Shown here: positions 19,163 to 27,542 of the stretch, piece after piece | How the letters are laid out: every line of letters begins with the position of its first letter | Numbering within the stretch: the first letter of the stretch is position 1 | Assembly: GCA_944323885.1 (NCBI GenBank) | Contig: CALUUD010000001.1 | Location: 434,001 to 498,000 of the forward strand | Reading direction: 5' to 3' | Length of the DNA stretch: 64,000 nt | Source of the DNA: an uncultured Helicobacteraceae bacterium | GTDB taxonomy: Bacteria > Campylobacterota > Campylobacteria > Campylobacterales > Helicobacteraceae | Program-made: the position numbers and the translations under genes | Notes under the pieces: model-generated | What the model saw: the letters and a program-made list of their open reading frames with translations, nothing else | Database searches by the model: none | What the model was told of the DNA's origin: nothing

Positions 19163-21273
19163 TATTGTTGTATCAATGTTTTTTGATATCTGAAGCTTAT
19201 TTTTACTCTCTCTTTATTGTTTGTTTTATCAAGTATATAATCTAATTTATTAACCGTGCAAAAGTCAATTATTTCATCATCTTTGCCAAATATATCAATA
19301 TAATTATTTATACTTTTTTCCCAATTGATTGCATTATTTGCTCTAATTTTAAATTTAAATTCTTCTATATATGCAATCTTGTAAATATTTTTGATACTAT
19401 CTAGCCAATATTCAATTTTTATATAATCTTTAAATATATTTTCTAGCATATATGCCTTGCCATTAAAAGCTATTTCTCTTGCTTGATTGTATAAGTTATT
19501 AAATTCTTTAGAAAATTCTTTAAATTCATCCAAATATTGTAATTCATCAAATTCTAATGCAAGCTTATATATTTCATCTGTTTTTTTGTCTTTAATTAAA
19601 TTAATAATTTCTATTTTTTTAGATACAGATACTAAATGACTTGTTATTACATCTTTATATGATGGAAAATTTTGTAGAAATTTTGCTAATTTCATAAATT
19701 CATCATATTTTTTACCGTTCTCACAATCAATAGCTTTTTGATATAGATTATCACCAAGCAATAATACTTTTTTGTATAGCTCTGTATCTTTTAGATAAGA
19801 AAAATTTGAAGTAAGTAAAAAATAATCTTTAAAATTTTGATCTTTTACCATTTGTTCAGCATCTTTGAATATATTTAAATTGTTCAATAGCTGCATTATC
19901 ACTGGTTTTTTTGGTGTTTTTATAAATGGTTCTAGAATCTTTTTTGCAGAATCTATATATCCTACATCTTCTTCTAATATTCTTTTTGCATTGCTGAATG
20001 TCTTGTGCCAAATATTTTCTAAATTATCAAAATGAGATGTTTTTAGCAGAAATTTAGACTGCAAGGTCATATTGTATGCTTCTTCGTATAGTTTTTTATT
20101 AATTAAATCCTGAAACTTTTGTATTGTGTTTTTTGAATTTAAATATATATTAAAAGCTTGTTTTTTTGCATCATCTCGCATAAAAGGCTCTACTAATTCA
20201 ATTGCATCATCTATTTTATCTTGACTTAATAGTTTTGTTGCATCTTTTAATATAATCTCCCAATCATCATCAAAAATACTTGCACAAGGAAGTATTGATA
20301 AAAAAATATTTCTATCTAGTAATTTTGCAGCACTTTTATAGTCTTTATTTTTGCACGCTTGTGTGAATTCATCATTTTTATCGTTATAGTTTATAACTAG
20401 CAATTCACCGTTTGTAAAGCCAATAAAAATTTTTCCTAAACACATATAAAGAGCGCTTATCCCAGTTGTATTTTCAAGTTTGATACTAAATATTTTCCTA
20501 TTTTCTTTAAGATTTATTGCATATATTGTTGAATCCCTTGATCCAACTATAGCAAGATTATCATCTTCACTTATGTAAAATATAGATGGCCATGATGTAA
20601 ATGGTGTGGCAATACTTATTGTCTCATTTGCTCTTGTATCATATACAATTGAATTTGCATTTCTTAGAATCATAAACAACTTTGAATTATTGTCAAAAAA
20701 GTCTGCCCATTCAACAACTTCATTTGTATTGAACATATTTGTTGTTTTTGTCCTTTGGCAATCAAAAACTATATTTGATTTATTAAAGCATGATGCAAAT
20801 AAAAATCTAGAATCTTTAGAAAAATTTAGTGCTGATATATAGTCTGGTTTATAAGGCAATGTAACCATCTTTTGCAATTTATTGGTATTATAAATATGAA
20901 CTCTGCCATCTTCTCCACCACTTGCAAGCATATTATTATTTTTTGAAAAATTTGATGCACTAATTGAGCCCTTATGATAATCCAGGTTTATAAATATTTC
21001 ATTTGGTGATTTTATTTTTCTAATTGATAAGATTTTAGAAGAACTCTCAGTGATACTTATTAGGTTTTTATTTGCACTTGCTATCTTTGAGTATTTATGA
21101 GGCAATTCCTTTGAATGCAGCATTGTTGCTAGATTCCTCATCTGCATATTTTTCATATCAATTTCAAATACCTGGTAATTTTGCGTTATAATAATTAAAC
21201 TAGTTTGTGATTGATTAATACTTAAGATTCCTCCATTTAGATAGAATCTATTTACTATATCAATATTATTCAT
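19162..21273 (-). CDS. WD40-like beta-propeller plus helical-repeat protein, function unknown
   Basis: A 703-residue cytoplasmic-type protein without signal peptide or membrane segment. Residues about 10-305 look like a seven-bladed propeller: recurrent strands with WD-like turns such as GSISASNFSKNNNMLASGGEDGRV and NLAIVGSRDSTIYAINL. From about 315 to the end it is almost all alpha-helical with TPR-like pairs (QACKNKDYKSAAKLLDRN, DAIELVEPFMRDDAKKQA). I do not recognise a specific family function. It overlaps the deacetylase gene by 8 bp and abuts dprA, so it belongs to the minD-minE-dprA-ruvX run. It could be a scaffold. Confidence 0.75.
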   Translation of the reverse strand: MNNIDIVNRFYLNGGILSINQSQTSLIIITQNYQVFEIDMKNMQMRNLATMLHSKELPHKYSKIASANKNLISITESSSKILSIRKIKSPNEIFINLDYHKGSISASNFSKNNNMLASGGEDGRVHIYNTNKLQKMVTLPYKPDYISALNFSKDSRFLFASCFNKSNIVFDCQRTKTTNMFNTNEVVEWADFFDNNSKLFMILRNANSIVYDTRANETISIATPFTSWPSIFYISEDDNLAIVGSRDSTIYAINLKENRKIFSIKLENTTGISALYMCLGKIFIGFTNGELLVINYNDKNDEFTQACKNKDYKSAAKLLDRNIFLSILPCASIFDDDWEIILKDATKLLSQDKIDDAIELVEPFMRDDAKKQAFNIYLNSKNTIQKFQDLINKKLYEEAYNMTLQSKFLLKTSHFDNLENIWHKTFSNAKRILEEDVGYIDSAKKILEPFIKTPKKPVIMQLLNNLNIFKDAEQMVKDQNFKDYFLLTSNFSYLKDTELYKKVLLLGDNLYQKAIDCENGKKYDEFMKLAKFLQNFPSYKDVITSHLVSVSKKIEIINLIKDKKTDEIYKLALEFDELQYLDEFKEFSKEFNNLYNQAREIAFNGKAYMLENIFKDYIKIEYWLDSIKNIYKIAYIEEFKFKIRANNAINWEKSINNYIDIFGKDDEIIDFCTVNKLDYILDKTNNKERVKISFRYQKTLIQQ

Positions 21274-22297
21274 TTATAATTCTTTGAGCATATTTAGTTA
21301 TATTTGCACTCTGCAATATTTTATCTAACTCATTTAAATATACTACATCTACATCTTTTAATATATTATCTTTTGCTGTTTTTAGTGCTTTTAATGTTTC
21401 TTTATGAGGGTGTGCTATCAATATAGCATACCCTCTTTTTTTTGCAATTTTTACTCCATTTGATATTTGTTGGTTTAAAGAATGTCTATCAAGGCGATTA
21501 TCTATAAATATATCTCTGTATAAAATTAATCTATTTTGTTCTTTTGCTATTTCATTTAGTTTTGTATCTGGAGTTGTTCTGCTATCTACAAATTTTATTT
21601 TGTTATCATCTAAGATATTTAGCAAATTTTTCATACTTATTTTATCTGCTGTAAATTTGCTTCCTGTATGGTTGTTTATGTATTCTACATTCGGCATAGA
21701 TAGCTTTATATCTTGTATTTTTTTTCTTATTCTATCAGTAGAATCACCAATTTTTATTGTATCTAGATCATCTGTATATATTTTTGCTTCTAATGGGAGG
21801 TGTATCATAAAAAAATCTAATTTTTTTACTGCTCTTATCATTTCATTATCATTGCTTGGAAAAATCGATGGTGTTAGCTTTAAATCTATAGATTTAATAT
21901 CATGTAATTGCTTTGTATTTAAAATATCATCAATTATTATTACTATTTTTGGCTTAGAATCTTTGAGTATATTTTTATATGGTATTTTATTTTGTGTATT
22001 ATCATTTTTTGTTGATACGACCTCCTCTATTATATTATCCTTATAGTCTGCTATCTCTGATGATGTTGGATTGCTGTAATCTACCCTTTTTTTGTATTGT
22101 ATGGTATAAGATTCTATATCTTTTACATCTTGTTCTAATTGTTTTATATCATTATTGATTTTCTCTATTTTATTATTATCATCTAAGTGGACAATATTAT
22201 CTGCTTTAATTTTAGGATGTGATAATGTAAGATCTGTGATTGTATATAATACTGCTAACACAAAAGATAAAATCATAAATTTATGTAGTTTTTTCAT
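21266..22297 (-). CDS. Divergent polysaccharide deacetylase family protein (YibQ-like)
   Basis: A 343-residue protein with an N-terminal signal-anchor helix (about residues 7-25), a coiled-coil linker (about 38-70) and a C-terminal divergent NodB-like domain. Diagnostic segments are KIVIIIDDI near 115, LTPSIFPSN, FMIHLPLEA, FVDSRTT and the final AILIAHPHKETL. The family lacks a confirmed substrate and is probably periplasmic. It overlaps minE by 17 bp and the propeller gene by 8 bp, placing it in the min operon. Confidence 0.82.
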   Translation of the reverse strand: MKKLHKFMILSFVLAVLYTITDLTLSHPKIKADNIVHLDDNNKIEKINNDIKQLEQDVKDIESYTIQYKKRVDYSNPTSSEIADYKDNIIEEVVSTKNDNTQNKIPYKNILKDSKPKIVIIIDDILNTKQLHDIKSIDLKLTPSIFPSNDNEMIRAVKKLDFFMIHLPLEAKIYTDDLDTIKIGDSTDRIRKKIQDIKLSMPNVEYINNHTGSKFTADKISMKNLLNILDDNKIKFVDSRTTPDTKLNEIAKEQNRLILYRDIFIDNRLDRHSLNQQISNGVKIAKKRGYAILIAHPHKETLKALKTAKDNILKDVDVVYLNELDKILQSANITKYAQRIINE

Positions 22298-22511
22298 CTA
22301 ATTTTATTTCTATCTCTAGCGTATTTATATCTTGATTGGAATCTGCTCTGATATTTATTTGATTTGTTTGTGTGTATTTTCTAATGACTGCTAGAATCTC
22401 ATTTTTCATATCTTCTATGTATGGTATCTTTGATGTTCTATCATGAGCTAGAGCAAATAAAAGTCTATTTTTTGCTTCATCTGCAGTTTTTTTCTTTTTA
22501 AAAAATATCAT
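22281..22511 (-). CDS. minE: Cell division topological specificity factor MinE
   Basis: This 76-residue protein stimulates MinD ATPase and drives pole-to-pole oscillation of the division inhibitor. The N-terminal helix [20 protein letters not shown] is the amphipathic membrane-targeting and MinD-binding region; the C-terminal half (LEIEIKL) is the dimerising beta-sheet. It overlaps minD by 4 bp. No minC is next to it, so minC, if present, lies elsewhere as in H. pylori. Confidence 0.93.
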   Translation of the reverse strand: MIFFKKKKTADEAKNRLLFALAHDRTSKIPYIEDMKNEILAVIRKYTQTNQINIRADSNQDINTLEIEIKLDEKTT

Positions 22512-23302
22512 TTAAACAACCTACTAAAAAAACTATCATTTTCTATTACAAATGGAACATCCTTGCCCAAGATTCTATCGCTTATTCTTTCATACGCCTT
22601 TGCGCTTTTAGTTTTTTTATTATAAATTACAGGTTCCCCACTGTTTGTTGCTGCTACTATCTTTTCATCTTCTGGAACAAGTCCAATAAGAGGTATGCCA
22701 AGTATTGTTAATACATCATCACTGCTCATCATATCACCTTTTTTAACTAAATCTTGCTTGATTCTATTTATAATAAGGTGCTTGCTTACCTCTTTTCCTT
22801 CTCTAGCTTTATCACTTTTTGCATCAATTATTCCAATTACCCTATCTGCATCTCTTACGCTACTAACCTCTGGTGTAACTACAATTAGTGCCCTATCTGC
22901 CCAAAAAATAGCATGTTCAAATCCACCTTCAATTCCCGCTGGAGAGTCAATAATTATAAAATCAAAATTCTGCTTTAATTCTTCAATTAATAATTTTACT
23001 TTATCTTTATCCAATATATTTTTATCTTTATTTTGAGAGGCTGGAAGAAAATATAAAGACTTTGCCCTTTTATCATTTATTAGTGCTTGATTTAAGTTGC
23101 ATTTACCTTCCATTACATCAATTACATCATACACTATTCTATTCTCAAGTCCTAGAATCATATCTAGGTTTCTAAGACCTATATCAAAATCTATTGCTAC
23201 AACTTTTTTTCCACGATTTGCTAATCCTACAGATAGATTTCCAACTGCTGTTGATTTGCCAACACCACCTTTACCTGAAGTAACGGTAATAACAATTCCC
23301 AC
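22508..23302 (-). CDS. minD: Septum site-determining ATPase MinD
   Basis: A 264-residue deviant-Walker ATPase. The motif GKGGVGKST is at residues 10-18, with [12 protein letters not shown] and [11 protein letters not shown] as the switch regions. The C-terminal [12 protein letters not shown] is the amphipathic membrane-targeting helix. MinD rather than FlhG is supported by that helix and by the coupled minE. A putative promoter lies just upstream at 23339. Confidence 0.95.
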   Translation of the reverse strand: MGIVITVTSGKGGVGKSTAVGNLSVGLANRGKKVVAIDFDIGLRNLDMILGLENRIVYDVIDVMEGKCNLNQALINDKRAKSLYFLPASQNKDKNILDKDKVKLLIEELKQNFDFIIIDSPAGIEGGFEHAIFWADRALIVVTPEVSSVRDADRVIGIIDAKSDKAREGKEVSKHLIINRIKQDLVKKGDMMSSDDVLTILGIPLIGLVPEDEKIVAATNSGEPVIYNKKTKSAKAYERISDRILGKDVPFVIENDSFFSRLFK

Positions 23303-23338
23303 TAAATCACCTTTGAATAAGTTAATATAAATCCTATT

Positions 23339-23344
23339 AATATA
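23339..23344 (-). promoter_or_regulatory. Putative extended -10 element for the minD operon
   Basis: On the minus strand the sequence reads TGCTATATT, an extended -10 box, 37 bp upstream of the minD ATG. It lies in the 98-bp gap after the prepilin gene. Assigned by eye. Confidence 0.4.
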
Positions 23345-23400
23345 GCAGATTTAATCCAATAAAGCCATAAATATTCAATCTTAATTTATACCAATTTAAG

Positions 23401-23928
23401 TTAGAACTTAACAGCTCCAGTTGTTGCAAGAGGTATTATTCTGTTGCTTCCACTTGGGTAAGAGTTCTTTAAACCATCACATAATAGTTTTCCACTGCTT
23501 GCTGGCGGCAATATTTTATTAGGATCAAATATTAAATTTCCATTTGTGGTATCTATTTTTATATAGTCTCCAGAACACATTTCGTTTTTTATTGCTCCAT
23601 TTGATCCAGCCCTAACGGCAACAATTTGTATTTCATCATTATTAGCTTCCCATCTACCCTTATCTAATCCACCTGTATCTATCATCCATTCACCCCAGTT
23701 GCTAAAGCCAGTAGGAGCAGATTGTGTAGGATCTATATTTTCAGCAAAGATTCTTGCAGGAATTGCTTTTAATACACTAGCAATATCGCTTCTTAACATT
23801 GCAACTTGTGCATCAGTTCTTGTTGTTACAAATCTAGGAACAGCAACAGCTGCTAAAACTCCAAGAATTACTATAACAAATACTAATTCTATCATTGAAA
23901 AACCACTTCTTGTTTTCATAAAAATCAC
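23401..23928 (-). CDS. Type IV prepilin-like (pseudopilin) protein
   Basis: A 175-residue protein with a textbook class III signal: a short basic leader MKTRSG, then FSMIELVFVIVILGVLAAVA with Glu at position +5 and a hydrophobic helix. It should be cut by a prepilin peptidase before Phe. The C-terminal domain has two cysteines (MCSGD and LLCDGL) that could form a disulfide. The GTG at 23926-23928 lies very close to an AGGAG site; the ATG three codons on (23917-23919) is an alternative start. No assembly ATPase, platform protein or peptidase gene is nearby. It may be a competence or type II-like pseudopilin. Confidence 0.82.
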   Translation of the reverse strand: MIFMKTRSGFSMIELVFVIVILGVLAAVAVPRFVTTRTDAQVAMLRSDIASVLKAIPARIFAENIDPTQSAPTGFSNWGEWMIDTGGLDKGRWEANNDEIQIVAVRAGSNGAIKNEMCSGDYIKIDTTNGNLIFDPNKILPPASSGKLLCDGLKNSYPSGSNRIIPLATTGAVKF

Positions 23929-24172
23929 ATAGCTCCTAGTTTAAAATATTGTTAAATATTTAGAATGTTTATTTTTATTAAAGTTAGAATAATTTTTAAT
24001 TCTAAGTAAACGAATTATTAATAAAAAATACTTAATATAGCCTTAGATTAACTCATAGTTACACTGTATTTAAAATTTAATATAAAAAGTAGAATAGTAA
24101 GATGTATGGTATGTTGATTTTGATATATTCACATAGTCTTACAAATGAGATTTTAAAATATGGAGATTATTA

Positions 24173-24709
24173 ATGAGTAAAGCTTTAATTATTGTAGATG
24201 TTCAGAATGATTACTTTCCAAATGGAAGATATGAATTATCCAAACCACTTCAAGCATTGGAAAATATTAAGAAATTGGTTAGATATTTTAATGATAAAAA
24301 TTATTCAATTTTTCATATACAACATATTGCTCCAAAGGGTGCAACATTTTTTGAAGAAGGGACTTGTGGTGCTGATATACATAATGATTTATTGCCAGCA
24401 AAGAATGTTATTATAAAACATGCACCAAATAGCTTTTTAGATACTAATCTTGATAAAGAGTTAAAGGATAAAGGTATTAAAGAGATAGTTATATGTGGTA
24501 TGATGACACATATATGTATAGATGCTACTGCTAAAGCAGGGGATGACTTGGGGTATAAAGTTACAGTCATTTCTGATGCTTGTGATACTAGAGATTTAGA
24601 GTGGAATGGTGAGAAACTACCATCTCATTTAGTTGAAAAAGTATTTTTTGCATCATTAAGTTTTAAGGCTTCAGTAATAAAAACTACAAGTGATTTTATT
24701 AATTCTTAA
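24173..24709 (+). CDS. Isochorismatase-family cysteine hydrolase
   Basis: This 178-residue hydrolase has the family's catalytic triad: Asp in ALIIVDVQNDYF (about residue 9), Lys in NVIIKHAPNSF (about 83), and Cys in GMMTHICIDATA (about 115). The substrate cannot be read from the sequence; nicotinamidase, ureidoacrylate-type amidase and true isochorismatase share this fold. Its ATG overlaps the stop of a 23-codon upstream frame (24102-24173) with no good ribosome-binding site, so that upstream frame is doubtful. It precedes the globin gene by 99 bp. Confidence 0.85.
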   Translation: MSKALIIVDVQNDYFPNGRYELSKPLQALENIKKLVRYFNDKNYSIFHIQHIAPKGATFFEEGTCGADIHNDLLPAKNVIIKHAPNSFLDTNLDKELKDKGIKEIVICGMMTHICIDATAKAGDDLGYKVTVISDACDTRDLEWNGEKLPSHLVEKVFFASLSFKASVIKTTSDFINS

Positions 24710-24722
24710 AACTTAGTAAATA

Positions 24723-24750
24723 CATATAATTAACATTTGTTAATTATATG
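24723..24750. promoter_or_regulatory. Crp/Fnr-family (NssR-type) operator upstream of the globin gene
   Basis: The core TTAACATTTGTTAA (24730-24743) is a perfect TTAAC-N4-GTTAA palindrome. Its symmetry extends to 12-bp arms with a 4-bp spacer (24723-24734 and 24739-24750). In C. jejuni the nitrosative-stress regulator NssR, as I recall, controls the globin cgb through a site of this form. A TATTAT box at 24764-24769 predicts a transcript start near 24777, placing the operator centre at about -40, suited to class II activation. Confidence 0.7.
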
Positions 24751-24808
24751 TATTATTGATTTCTATTATGATTATAAGTTTAAAACTAAAAATATTAGAG
24801 GATTTATT

Positions 24809-25249
24809 ATGTTAGATTCAAAGACTATAGAAATTATAAAAAGTACAGTTCCTGCGCTAAAAACATATGGTGAAGATATTACAAAAGTATTTTATAAACA
24901 TCTTTTTACAAGATACCCTCAAGTTCAGGGTATGTTTGATATGGAGAAACAAAAGAATGGCAAACAGCCAAAGGCCCTAGCAATGGCTGTATTAAATGCT
25001 GCTATAAATATTGATAATTTGGAGAATATTAGAAAATCTGTTGAAAATATAGGAAAGGTTCATGTTGGTTTAAATGTAAAAAAAGAACATTATCCATTAG
25101 TTGGTGAGTGTTTGTTGATAGCGATTAAAGAAGTATTAAAAGACGCTGCTACTCCAGAAGTGATGGATGCATGGACAAAGGGTTATAATGAAATAGCAGA
25201 TTTTTATATAAAAATAGAAGAAGATTTATACTCTAAAACTAATAATTGA
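24809..25249 (+). CDS. cgb: Single-domain globin (Cgb-like nitric oxide detoxifying haem protein)
   Basis: A 146-residue globin closely resembling C. jejuni Cgb in length and in segments such as NGKQPKALAMAVLNAA and KEEHYPLVG-like KKEHYPLVGE. Key haem-pocket residues fall at the expected positions: Tyr29 (B10), Phe43 (CD1) and proximal His85 (F8). Cgb converts NO to nitrate. The ATG at 24809 follows GAGGA; an earlier in-frame start at 24737 would run through the operator and promoter and is rejected. The upstream palindrome suggests induction by nitrosative stress. Confidence 0.9.
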   Translation: MLDSKTIEIIKSTVPALKTYGEDITKVFYKHLFTRYPQVQGMFDMEKQKNGKQPKALAMAVLNAAINIDNLENIRKSVENIGKVHVGLNVKKEHYPLVGECLLIAIKEVLKDAATPEVMDAWTKGYNEIADFYIKIEEDLYSKTNN

Positions 25250-25260
25250 GATTTTATATC

Positions 25261-25282
25261 TATCTCTTGAGATATATTTTTC
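25261..25282 (+). terminator. Possible intrinsic terminator after the globin gene
   Basis: TATCTCTTGAGATA (25261-25274) forms a short AT-rich stem followed by TATTTTTC. The stem is weak, but its position 11 bp after the globin stop and before the trp promoter fits a terminator. Confidence 0.4.
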
Positions 25283-25291
25283 AATTCATAT

Positions 25292-25297
25292 TATAAT
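25292..25297 (+). promoter_or_regulatory. Putative -10 element of the trp cluster
   Basis: A consensus TATAAT lies 64 bp upstream of the first trpE ATG. The roughly 58-nt leader that would follow contains no Trp-rich reading frame and no clear attenuator hairpin. Confidence 0.5.
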
Positions 25298-25358
25298 ACT
25301 TAGTATTTAGATATTTATATGTTTTATAAGAAATCTAAAGATTCCATTCTTAGGAGAA

Positions 25359-26837
25359 ATGATGTACCCAAGTTTGGAGGTAATAGAACAAATATTAGAT
25401 ATTGATACATATAGATATGTGCCAATTTCAAAGGAGATATATGCAGATTTTATTACTCCTATTGAGATTGTTCGTATTCTTAAGATGAAGTCTAATCATG
25501 TTTTTTTATTTGAGAGTGTAGAGGATAGAAAACAATGGGGTCGTTATAGTTTTATAGGATTCGATCCCAAGCTAGAAATTGTGTGTAAGGGTGGCAAAGC
25601 ACAGGTAAATTATTTACGTGAAAATCAATCTAGCATACACTATGATAATGATAAAGATGCTATAAGAAAGATTCTAAAAGATTATAAAAGTCCAAGAATA
25701 GACACTCTTCCTTCATTTACTGGTGGTCTTGTGGGATATTTTGCCTATGAATATATCGGATATGTAGAGCCAAAACTATCATATTTATTTGAAAATAATA
25801 CAGATTTTAATGATGTAGATCTAATGCTTTTTGATACTATTGTTGCTTTTGATAATTTGAAGCAAAAAATATTTCTTATTACAAATATAAGTTTAAACAA
25901 CCTAACAGAATCTTATTCTAATGGTATTGCCTACCTTAATAGCTTAGATGAAATTTTGCGTAGTGGAATGAAATCACAAAATAAACCTTTTTATTTTATT
26001 ACTCAACCACAAGCAGATTTTTCACAAACTGAATTTATTTCAATAATTCAAAAAGCAAAGCAATATATTTATGAAGGTGATATTTTTCAAGTGGTATTAT
26101 CAAATCCATTTCGTGCAAAAGCAAGTGGGAGTTTATTTGATATATATAGAATATTGCGTACAAGTAATCCATCTCCATATATGTTTTATTTATCAAGTGA
26201 CAAAATAGAAATAGCAGGAGCTTCACCAGAAACTCTTGTAAAATTATCAAATGGTGAAATTTATACTTATCCATTAGCTGGAAGTCGCCCTAGAGGTAAA
26301 GATTTGATTGAAGATAAGATATTACAAGAAGAATTATTATGTGATTTAAAGGAATTAAGCGAGCATAATATGCTTGTAGATTTGGGTAGAAATGATATAG
26401 GTAAGGTTTCTAAAATAGGTAGCGTGGAAGTGAAGTCTTATATGGATGTTGTAAAGTATTCTCATATTATGCATATAAGTTCTGTAGTTAGTGGCATTCT
26501 TGATAAAGATAAAGATGCATTAGATGCCATTAGAGCAATTTTACCAGCAGGAACATTATCAGGTGCACCAAAGATTCGAGCATGTGAAATTATACATGAG
26601 CTAGAGGGTAGTTGTAGAGGGGTATATGGCGGTGCAATTGGATATCTAGATTTTTCAGGTAATATGGATACTTGTATTGCAATACGACTTATTTATAAAA
26701 AAGGTGATGAAGTTTGTATACAATCTGGAGCAGGAATTGTAATAGATAGTGATCCTCAAAGTGAATTTTTTGAAACAATTAATAAGGCTAAAGCTGTTAT
26801 AGATGCAGCACAAAATGCACAAGGTGGGATTAGATGA
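25359..26837 (+). CDS. trpE: Anthranilate synthase component I
   Basis: This 492-residue enzyme converts chorismate to anthranilate with ammonia from TrpG. The feedback-inhibition loop region near the N-terminus (LLFE-like VFLFESVED) and the chorismate-binding core (YTYPLAGSRPRGKD, ELSEHNMLVDLGRNDIGKV, PAGTLSGAPKIRA, YGGAIGYLDFSGNMD) are intact. Two ATG codons in tandem (25359, 25362) follow AGGAGA; the second has the better spacing. The stop overlaps trpG by 4 bp. Arginine codons include several CGN, unlike most neighbouring core genes. Confidence 0.95.
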   Translation: MMYPSLEVIEQILDIDTYRYVPISKEIYADFITPIEIVRILKMKSNHVFLFESVEDRKQWGRYSFIGFDPKLEIVCKGGKAQVNYLRENQSSIHYDNDKDAIRKILKDYKSPRIDTLPSFTGGLVGYFAYEYIGYVEPKLSYLFENNTDFNDVDLMLFDTIVAFDNLKQKIFLITNISLNNLTESYSNGIAYLNSLDEILRSGMKSQNKPFYFITQPQADFSQTEFISIIQKAKQYIYEGDIFQVVLSNPFRAKASGSLFDIYRILRTSNPSPYMFYLSSDKIEIAGASPETLVKLSNGEIYTYPLAGSRPRGKDLIEDKILQEELLCDLKELSEHNMLVDLGRNDIGKVSKIGSVEVKSYMDVVKYSHIMHISSVVSGILDKDKDALDAIRAILPAGTLSGAPKIRACEIIHELEGSCRGVYGGAIGYLDFSGNMDTCIAIRLIYKKGDEVCIQSGAGIVIDSDPQSEFFETINKAKAVIDAAQNAQGGIR

Positions 26838-27415
26838 TTGTGCTTATCGATAATTATGATAGCTTTTCATATAATCTTTATCAACTTGTAGGAAGTTTAT
26901 ATAGAGATATATGTGTAATACGCAATGATGAGTTAAGCGCACAAGAGATCAGAGATTTGCACCCTAAATTAATTATTATTTCACCTGGTCCAGGTAAGCC
27001 TCAAGATGCAGGTGTATGTGTTGATGTAATTAGACTTTGTACAGGAATTGTCCCCATTTTTGGTGTATGTTTAGGACATCAGGCAGTTACATTAGCTTTT
27101 GGAGGAAAAGTAGGTTATGCTAAAAGTATTATGCATGGAAAATCTTCCATTATCAATATATACAAAGAGAGTGTATTGTTTAAGGGGTTGCCATCGCAAA
27201 TACAAGTAGCGCGATATCATTCATTAGCTAGCATAAAAGATTCTATGCCCAATTGTTTAGAAGTATTGGCAAGTAGTGATGATGGTGAGATTATGGCTAT
27301 AGCTCATAATAAATATCCTATTTATGGAGTTCAATTTCATCCTGAATCTGTGCTTACACCTAATGGCAAGATAATGCTTAATAATCTTATAGAATCTATA
27401 AATACAATGCAATAA
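26834..27415 (+). CDS. trpG: Anthranilate synthase component II (glutamine amidotransferase)
   Basis: A 193-residue class I glutaminase that supplies ammonia to TrpE. The triad is visible: Cys in GVCLGHQ (about residue 79), and His and Glu in QFHPESVLT (about 172-174). It is a stand-alone TrpG, not fused to TrpD. The start overlaps trpE (ATGA). A 127-bp gap then separates it from trpD; the gap holds no clear hairpin and may contain a second promoter. Confidence 0.94.
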   Translation: MIVLIDNYDSFSYNLYQLVGSLYRDICVIRNDELSAQEIRDLHPKLIIISPGPGKPQDAGVCVDVIRLCTGIVPIFGVCLGHQAVTLAFGGKVGYAKSIMHGKSSIINIYKESVLFKGLPSQIQVARYHSLASIKDSMPNCLEVLASSDDGEIMAIAHNKYPIYGVQFHPESVLTPNGKIMLNNLIESINTMQ

Positions 27416-27542
27416 AGATTCGTTATAGTGAATGTGTTTATTTTCAAAGAGTGCGATAAATGTTAAAATGTTAAGTCTAAGTTTTTAGTAAATTTAAGAA
27501 TAATTAGTAATAAAATATTGATAGATTTGTGAGATACAATCA

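Noticed and set aside
24102-24173. 23-codon frame upstream of the isochorismatase gene with TAATG overlap
   Set aside because: No ribosome-binding site and no recognisable features. The overlap may be chance in AT-rich DNA.
24737-24808. Longer N-terminus for the globin
   Set aside because: The extra codons run through the operator and -10 region; the ATG at 24809 has the ribosome-binding site and matches the family's length.
25298-25358. trp attenuator with leader peptide
   Set aside because: No short frame with tandem Trp codons and no alternative hairpins in the leader.
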